A DNA stretch of 64,000 bases from Planctomycetota bacterium (lineage in GTDB: Bacteria; Planctomycetota; UBA1135; GCA-002686595), in NCBI GenBank assembly GCA_002862085.1, contig PKCK01000047.1:1-64000 (forward strand), given 5' to 3'. Numbering within the stretch: the stretch's first letter is position 1; the number at the start of each line of letters is the position of its first letter. A program made the translations under genes and the position numbers. The notes under the pieces are model-generated. The model worked only from the letters and a program-made list of their open reading frames with translations, had not been told where the DNA came from and searched no databases. Shown piece by piece: positions 59,836 through 64,000 of this stretch.

Positions 59836-60567
59836 ATGTCGATCCGCAGCCTCTCCGGCCTCCTGGCCCTCTCCGTCCTGTCCGCCGCCTGCTCCTCGAC
59901 GAGCGCCTCCGTCGAGGTCGCTCCCGAGCTCTCCGCCTTCGACGTGGCGACGCAGCAGGGCGAGGCCTACTGCATGGTGATCATGCGCAAGGGCGCGGCC
60001 GCGGATCACATCGACCTCAACGAGCTCGGCGAGATCACGCAGGCGCACCTCGACTTCAACGCGAAGATGATCGAGGAGGGCATGCTGCTCGTCTCGGGCC
60101 CCGTGGTGGCGCCGCGCGCGGAGCGCGACATGCGGAGCATCTGCATCCTCGACACGGCGGACACGCGCGAGGCCTACGCGCGCGCCTGCACCGATCCGGC
60201 GTGCGAGACCGGAATGCTTCGCTGCGAGGTCCTCCCCTTCGTCTGCGAGGACAACCTGCGCGCGATGCCTGGCATGGAGCGCGGCATGCGCATGGAGCGC
60301 GGTGTCGATCAGGTCTACGCGCGCCCCTACGTCATGGTGCAGATGCCGAGCTCGGCCGCGACCGACGCCGTCATCGAGCTCATGGGGGACGCCGCCCTCT
60401 TCTCCGGTTGCTGCACCGGCGGCGAGTACGAAGGCATGACCTTCGTCGCCTGCAACGCGCGCACCGTGAGCGATGCCCGGGACATGATGGGCACGATCGT
60501 CAACCACCCCGAGGAGTTCGTGTACCACCCCTGGATCTCGACCCAGGCGCTGAAGCAGATGAACTGA
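59836..60567 (+). CDS. YciI-like lipoprotein
   Basis: 243 residues. A lipoprotein signal (LLALSVLSAAC) precedes a ferredoxin-like domain with features of the YciI/DABB group: 'EAYCMVIMRKGAAADHIDLN', LDFNAKMIEEGMLLVSGPV and RSICILDTADTREAYARAC. A second, weaker repeat seems to follow (YVMVQMPSSAATDAVI). The Cys-rich stretches (CTDPACETGMLRCEVLPFVC and SGCCTGG) are unusual for the family. A strong hairpin follows the stop. Confidence 0.7.
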   Translation: MSIRSLSGLLALSVLSAACSSTSASVEVAPELSAFDVATQQGEAYCMVIMRKGAAADHIDLNELGEITQAHLDFNAKMIEEGMLLVSGPVVAPRAERDMRSICILDTADTREAYARACTDPACETGMLRCEVLPFVCEDNLRAMPGMERGMRMERGVDQVYARPYVMVQMPSSAATDAVIELMGDAALFSGCCTGGEYEGMTFVACNARTVSDARDMMGTIVNHPEEFVYHPWISTQALKQMN

Positions 60568-60591
60568 GCGGCGGTCGTCTCTGGAACACGC

Positions 60592-60630
60592 GCGCGGCGC
60601 GCCCCCGGATCGAACGGGGGCGCGCCGCGC
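60592..60630. terminator. 16-bp hairpin between convergent genes
   Basis: Arms 60592-60607 and 60615-60630 are exact complements (GCGCGGCGCGCCCCCG) around a 7-base loop, 25 bases after the YciI-like stop and 18 bases before the end of the opposite gene. Likely bidirectional. Confidence 0.7.
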
Positions 60631-60647
60631 TTCGTCGGGTCGGAAGA

Positions 60648-61832
60648 TCAGCCGTCGGCGGGCATGAAGACCCACAGATCCGGCCGCCCAGCGTTGCAGT
60701 GCACCAGGCGGTGCAGCGGGTTGAGGCCCGCGATCGAGAGGTAGATCGCGGTGCGCGCCAGGTGCCACGGCGCCCGCTCCGCGCGCGGGGCCTCGAGCGC
60801 GCGCGTCCGCGATCCCAGGGACGGGACGGGATGGAACGTGCGCTCCACGCCGGGGCTGCGCTCGGGTTCGTCGTCGGCGAAGCGGTCGAGCGCGCCGAGG
60901 GCGGCGACCAGCTCGTCTCGCCGATCCTCGAGGCCCTCCAGCGCGAAGGCGTCCGCGGCGAGGGCCGCGGCGCGGCTCGGCGTCGGCAGCACCAGGAGCC
61001 CGACGAAGCTCATCACGGTGAACCACAGGGACGTGGTCAGGAGCTCGGGGACCGAGGTCACGCCGGCGCCCGGGACGAGGGAGGCGAGGGCGAAGGCTGC
61101 GCCTGTCCACGCGATCGCGCCGGCGAGCCCGAGCGCCCGCAGGCCGCGCTCGACGACGGCCGTCCGCCGCGCGATGAGCAGGGCGAGCGTGCGGGCGTCG
61201 AACGTGCCGACCCACCGGACCGGGAGGATGATCCGCTCCGCCGTGGGCAGGCCCGCGATGCCGCCGGTGAAGCCCTCGTCGGGGGAGTCCACCACGTACA
61301 TGGGGGGCGGGATCACGTCGATCGCTCGCAGCTCGGTCTCGACCTCCTCGAGGGCCGGCCGGACGCGCCGCAGGCTGCCGACGAGGCGCGCGAGGAGACT
61401 CTGGAAGCCCACGAGCAGGAGCGCGACGAGCATCAGCATCCCGACCGCTCCGACGCGCCCGCCGTACTTCCCGGCGGCGATGAGGAGCGCCCCGGAGACG
61501 CTCATGACGAGGACGACGATCAGCGCGCCGCGGAGCCAGCCGAAGATCCAGTCCGGGAGCGCGAGGTGACCGCGGCCGAAGCGCGCGGGCAGCGCGTGGC
61601 CGCCGAGGAACTCGAACGGGAGTGCCAGGACCGCCGCCCCCGCGAGCCAGACCGCGAGCCGCGCCGCGTCATCGAGCAGCCCGCCGCTGGAGGCTTCGAA
61701 GAGTGCCCCGGGCAGCCCCACCGCGGCGGCCGCGGCGCTGAGGACCACGAAGACGCCCACGCCGGTGATCCCGAGCCTGAGCCGGGCCCGGGCGTAAGTG
61801 GGCGCGTCGAGCATCGGGCCGAGGAGCTTCAT
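60648..61832 (-). CDS. M48-like multi-pass membrane protein without the HExxH motif
   Basis: 394 residues with about six membrane helices. The soluble part after the fourth helix, 'VVDSPDEGFTGGIAGLPTAE' then RIILPVRWVGTFDARTLALLI, aligns in pattern with M48 (Ste24/HtpX) peptidases, where the next residues should be HExxH. Here they read ARRTAVVERG, so no zinc site is seen. The following hydrophobic pair and a C-terminal 'LNPLHRLVHCNAGRPDLW' are retained. I infer a pseudo-protease or a related membrane scaffold. Confidence 0.65.
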   Translation of the reverse strand: MKLLGPMLDAPTYARARLRLGITGVGVFVVLSAAAAAVGLPGALFEASSGGLLDDAARLAVWLAGAAVLALPFEFLGGHALPARFGRGHLALPDWIFGWLRGALIVVLVMSVSGALLIAAGKYGGRVGAVGMLMLVALLLVGFQSLLARLVGSLRRVRPALEEVETELRAIDVIPPPMYVVDSPDEGFTGGIAGLPTAERIILPVRWVGTFDARTLALLIARRTAVVERGLRALGLAGAIAWTGAAFALASLVPGAGVTSVPELLTTSLWFTVMSFVGLLVLPTPSRAAALAADAFALEGLEDRRDELVAALGALDRFADDEPERSPGVERTFHPVPSLGSRTRALEAPRAERAPWHLARTAIYLSIAGLNPLHRLVHCNAGRPDLWVFMPADG

Positions 61833-62103
61833 CGCCGATGCGTTCGCCCGGGAGCTCCCCGTGGAGTCGCTCCCGAGGCCCCCTACGCGCCCGGCGTGCC
61901 GTCGCGAGACAGGGCTCCTCCCAGGGACCCTCGCGCGCCGGCATCATGGCCGCCGCTCCCCGCGCGAGGAGCGACCGTCACCGGGAGGCCGCAGCGGGCC
62001 CGGAGGATGCGCGCGTCGGCTTCCTCGGCGAGGCCAGCGGAATGGAGCCGCCTTCGCTCCGGCCTCGGCGCCTCCCACGTCCGGGCCGCGGTCGGCGACG
62101 CCC

Positions 62104-62679
62104 TCATCGGGGATCCGCGCAGGGCCGTGGGCGCGGCGGTTCCCTGCCGTTACCCTTCCCGGCGGAGCGCCCGTAGCTCAGCTGGATAGAGCATCCGCTT
62201 CCTAAGCGGAGGGTCGCAGGTTCGAATCCTGCCGGGCGTGCCATCGCATCTCCCCGCCATCCGGACCTGATCGGCGGCGCTGCTCGTGACCTCCCCAGCC
62301 GGGGCGTTGCGGGCGATGACGGCGCAAGCTCGTCCACGAGCTCGTCCATCTGGCGCGCCTCCTGCGCGCGCGAGTCCTCGATCTCCTCCACGCGGTCGCC
62401 GTGGATCACGCCCGCGGCGAGCGACGCGTTCGGGTGGAGCTTCGCCGCCTCGAAGAGGCCCTCGAAGGTCGTCTCCTCCTCGATTTGCTCGTGGACGTCG
62501 TCCCGCGTGAAGTCGGCCAGCCGGCAGAGGACTTCGAGCAGCTCGCTCCCGGTCCGCCCCTTCTTCTCGACCCCGTTCAGGTCCAGGGGGTCGATCGAGG
62601 CGAGGGTCCTGTTCGCGATGCGCTCGCGGGCGGCCTCAGGGGGCACGCCAGCTCCTGCCGGGGGTGGGTCGGAATCCAT
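62104..62679 (-). CDS. DUF2200 family protein with abnormal C-terminal extension
   Basis: 191 residues from ATG 62679. Residues about 20-125 match DUF2200: IDPLDLNGVEKKGRTGSELL, 'EEETTFEGLFEAAKLHPNAS', GVIHGDRVEEIEDSRAQEAR and QMDELVDELA, where the family normally ends shortly after. Here the frame runs on for about 60 codons, including ARPAGFEPATLRLGSGCSI, which is the antisense of tRNA-Arg. The extension is therefore probably not a real domain; the original stop seems lost. Function unknown. Confidence 0.65.
   Translation of the reverse strand: MDSDPPPAGAGVPPEAARERIANRTLASIDPLDLNGVEKKGRTGSELLEVLCRLADFTRDDVHEQIEEETTFEGLFEAAKLHPNASLAAGVIHGDRVEEIEDSRAQEARQMDELVDELAPSSPATPRLGRSRAAPPIRSGWRGDAMARPAGFEPATLRLGSGCSIQLSYGRSAGKGNGREPPRPRPCADPR
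62167..62243 (+). tRNA. tRNA-Arg (anticodon CCT)
   Basis: The cloverleaf folds completely: acceptor stem 62167-62173 with 62233-62239 (one G-U pair), D arm with GCTCAGCTGGATAGAGC, anticodon stem 62194-62198/62206-62210 and loop TTCCTAA giving anticodon CCT (62201-62203), T arm with loop TTCGAAT, discriminator G62240 and an encoded CCA (62241-62243). Reads the rare AGG codon. Transcription direction is opposite to the overlapping DUF2200 frame. Confidence 0.96.
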
Positions 62680-62969
62680 GGGGCCGCCACAGCAGCCTCG
62701 GGCCGGCGCGACATCCTGTCGGATGCGCGGCGTCCGGCGGCATGTGATGCGATCGCGCTGACTGTCTTCCACGCGTCAGGGGGCCGGGCGCTGGACCGGC
62801 GGCGCCTGATGCAGCTCGTCGCCCTTCCGTGGCGAGTGGGAGGACGCGCGACTGGCAGTTTCGATCCGAAGGGCGTCCGGAATCGCGGGGTCGCTATGCC
62901 GTCGATACGAATTCCTTGAATGGCCGGACGTGGGTCGGCAGAAATAGCCGGGTGACCACTGAATCTGCC

Positions 62970-63971
62970 ATGCGCGCCCGACGCGTGATCCTGCTCGTCT
63001 ACCCCGAGGTGCGTCTCCTGGACGTCGCGGGGCTGCTCCAGGTCTTCCGTGACGCCCGCGGGCCGGACGGCGCGGCGCCGTTCCGCGTCCAGACGGTCTC
63101 CGCGCGAGGCGGGCCGATCGAGACCGATGCGGGGATCCCGCTGCCCACGTCCGGGCTGCGCCGGCTGCGGCTCGGGCCGTCGGACCTCCTGCTCGTGCCC
63201 GGTGGCCCCGGAGCGCGGGAGGCCGCGGCCGACGAGGCCCTGCTGCGCTGGGTGGCCGAGCACGGTCCGAAGGCCGGCGTGCTCGCGAGCACCTGCACCG
63301 GGGCCTTCGTCCTCGCGGCGGCCGGCCTCCTCGACGGACGCCGGGCCGTGACCCACTGGGAGGAGTGCGGAGAGCTCCAGCGCCTCCACCCCGCGGTCAC
63401 CGTCGACTCCGGACCGATCTTCCTGGAGGACGAGGGCGTCTGGACCTCCGCGGGGATGACCGCTGGCATCGATCTGGCCCTCGCCCTCGTCGAGCGCGAT
63501 CTCGACCGCGACGCGTCGATGGAGCTGGCCCGCAGGCTGGTGGTGCCCGCCGAGCGCCCCGGCGGCCAGGCCCCGTTCGGCCGCCCTCTGGAGGCCACTG
63601 CCGAGGGGGAGGGGGGCCGCTTCGAGGAGCTGCACCGCTGGATCGTCGAGCATCTCACCGACGACCTGCGGGTCGAACACCTCGCGGCGCAGGCCGGGAT
63701 GAGCCCGCGCACCTTCCACCGCGTCTACACGAGGTCGGCGGGCGCGACGCCCGCGCAGGCCGTCGCTCGCCTGCGGGTCGAAGCGGCCCGCAAGCTGCTC
63801 GAGGAGTCCGGGCTCGGCGTGGCAGCGATCGCGCGCAGGTGCGGGTTCAGCGGGGAGGAGCACATGCGGCGCTCCTTCCAGCGGCAGCTCGGGCTCGCGC
63901 CCAGCGCCTACCGGGCCCGCTGGGGGAGGCGCCCAGGTCGTGATGCGGAGGCCACCAGCACGGGATCGTGA
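62970..63971 (+). CDS. GlxA-type AraC family transcriptional regulator
   Basis: 333 residues in two domains. Residues 1-190 form a DJ-1/PfpI-like domain (VILLVYPEVRLLDVAGLLQV, with Cys in ASTCTGAFVLAAAGLLDG and VTHWEEC). Residues about 215-325 are an AraC DNA-binding domain with two helix-turn-helix units (LRVEHLAAQAGMSPRTFHRV and GLGVAAIARRCGFSGEEHMR). The PfpI domain senses an unknown effector. ATG 62970 is preferred; GTG 62952 is possible. It is divergent from the DUF2200 gene. Confidence 0.92.
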   Translation: MRARRVILLVYPEVRLLDVAGLLQVFRDARGPDGAAPFRVQTVSARGGPIETDAGIPLPTSGLRRLRLGPSDLLLVPGGPGAREAAADEALLRWVAEHGPKAGVLASTCTGAFVLAAAGLLDGRRAVTHWEECGELQRLHPAVTVDSGPIFLEDEGVWTSAGMTAGIDLALALVERDLDRDASMELARRLVVPAERPGGQAPFGRPLEATAEGEGGRFEELHRWIVEHLTDDLRVEHLAAQAGMSPRTFHRVYTRSAGATPAQAVARLRVEAARKLLEESGLGVAAIARRCGFSGEEHMRRSFQRQLGLAPSAYRARWGRRPGRDAEATSTGS

Positions 63972-64000
63972 GCCAGGGACGTCCCTAGGCCGGGTCACAG

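Noticed and set aside
62104-62283. C-terminal 'domain' of the DUF2200 frame
   Set aside because: It is the antisense translation of tRNA-Arg and flanking sequence, a well-known annotation artefact.
1-64000. CRISPR arrays, insertion sequences, prophage or integron
   Set aside because: No regularly spaced repeats, transposase or integrase motifs, or phage structural genes are visible.

Overview
High-GC (roughly 70% by eye) bacterial chromosome segment with dense genes, short gaps, frequent ATGA/GTGA/TTGA stop-start overlaps and several GTG or TTG starts. No phage, IS, integron or CRISPR is visible. A long run of COG1228-type amidohydrolase homologues, an FG-GAP/ASPIC-UnbV protein, a DUF3050 protein and an archaeal-type prolyl-tRNA synthetase suggest a planctomycete or a similar high-GC environmental Gram-negative lineage. 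That assignment is inference; no rRNA or ribosomal protein gene is present.

Layout. 0.2-9.4 kb: a membrane protein with a decayed spermidine-synthase-like domain, serA, mutY, a polyprenol-type glycosyltransferase, a HEAT/von Willebrand A protein and a YbhN-like membrane protein. 9.8-21.2 kb: a (deoxy)nucleoside salvage locus (deoB, deoA/pdp, nupC, punA, rpiB-like, deoC), interrupted by a KAP-like membrane NTPase, a tiny membrane protein and a dynamin-like GTPase. Together these would import nucleosides, phosphorolyse them, isomerise pentose-1-phosphate and cleave deoxyribose-5-phosphate to acetaldehyde and glyceraldehyde-3-phosphate. 21.3-22.1 kb: a metallophosphoesterase relic and an unknown gene.

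22.4-37.5 kb: the standout region. Ten consecutive same-strand genes encode eleven amidohydrolase-like domains, nearly all with N-terminal export signals, and the run ends at a hairpin. Only the three central genes keep all the metal ligands (HxH, H, H, D). The other eight domains have lost them at the same alignment columns, which suggests a cell-envelope assembly of active and pseudo-enzyme subunits.

37.6-45.9 kb: TrpD2-like protein, Ppx/GppA phosphatase, aldo/keto reductase, dienelactone-hydrolase lipoprotein, polyphosphate kinase and two unknown genes; ppk and ppx make a polyphosphate synthesis/turnover pair. 46-54 kb: FG-GAP protein, TPR protein, alpha/beta-hydrolase lacking its nucleophile, proS, rhodanese fusion, pseudopilin and response regulator. 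54.5-64 kb: DUF3050, pyrD, YCF48-like lipoprotein, DUF429, SRPBCC and YciI-like proteins, an M48-like membrane protein without its zinc motif, tRNA-Arg(CCT), a DUF2200 gene that reads antisense through that tRNA, and a GlxA-type regulator.
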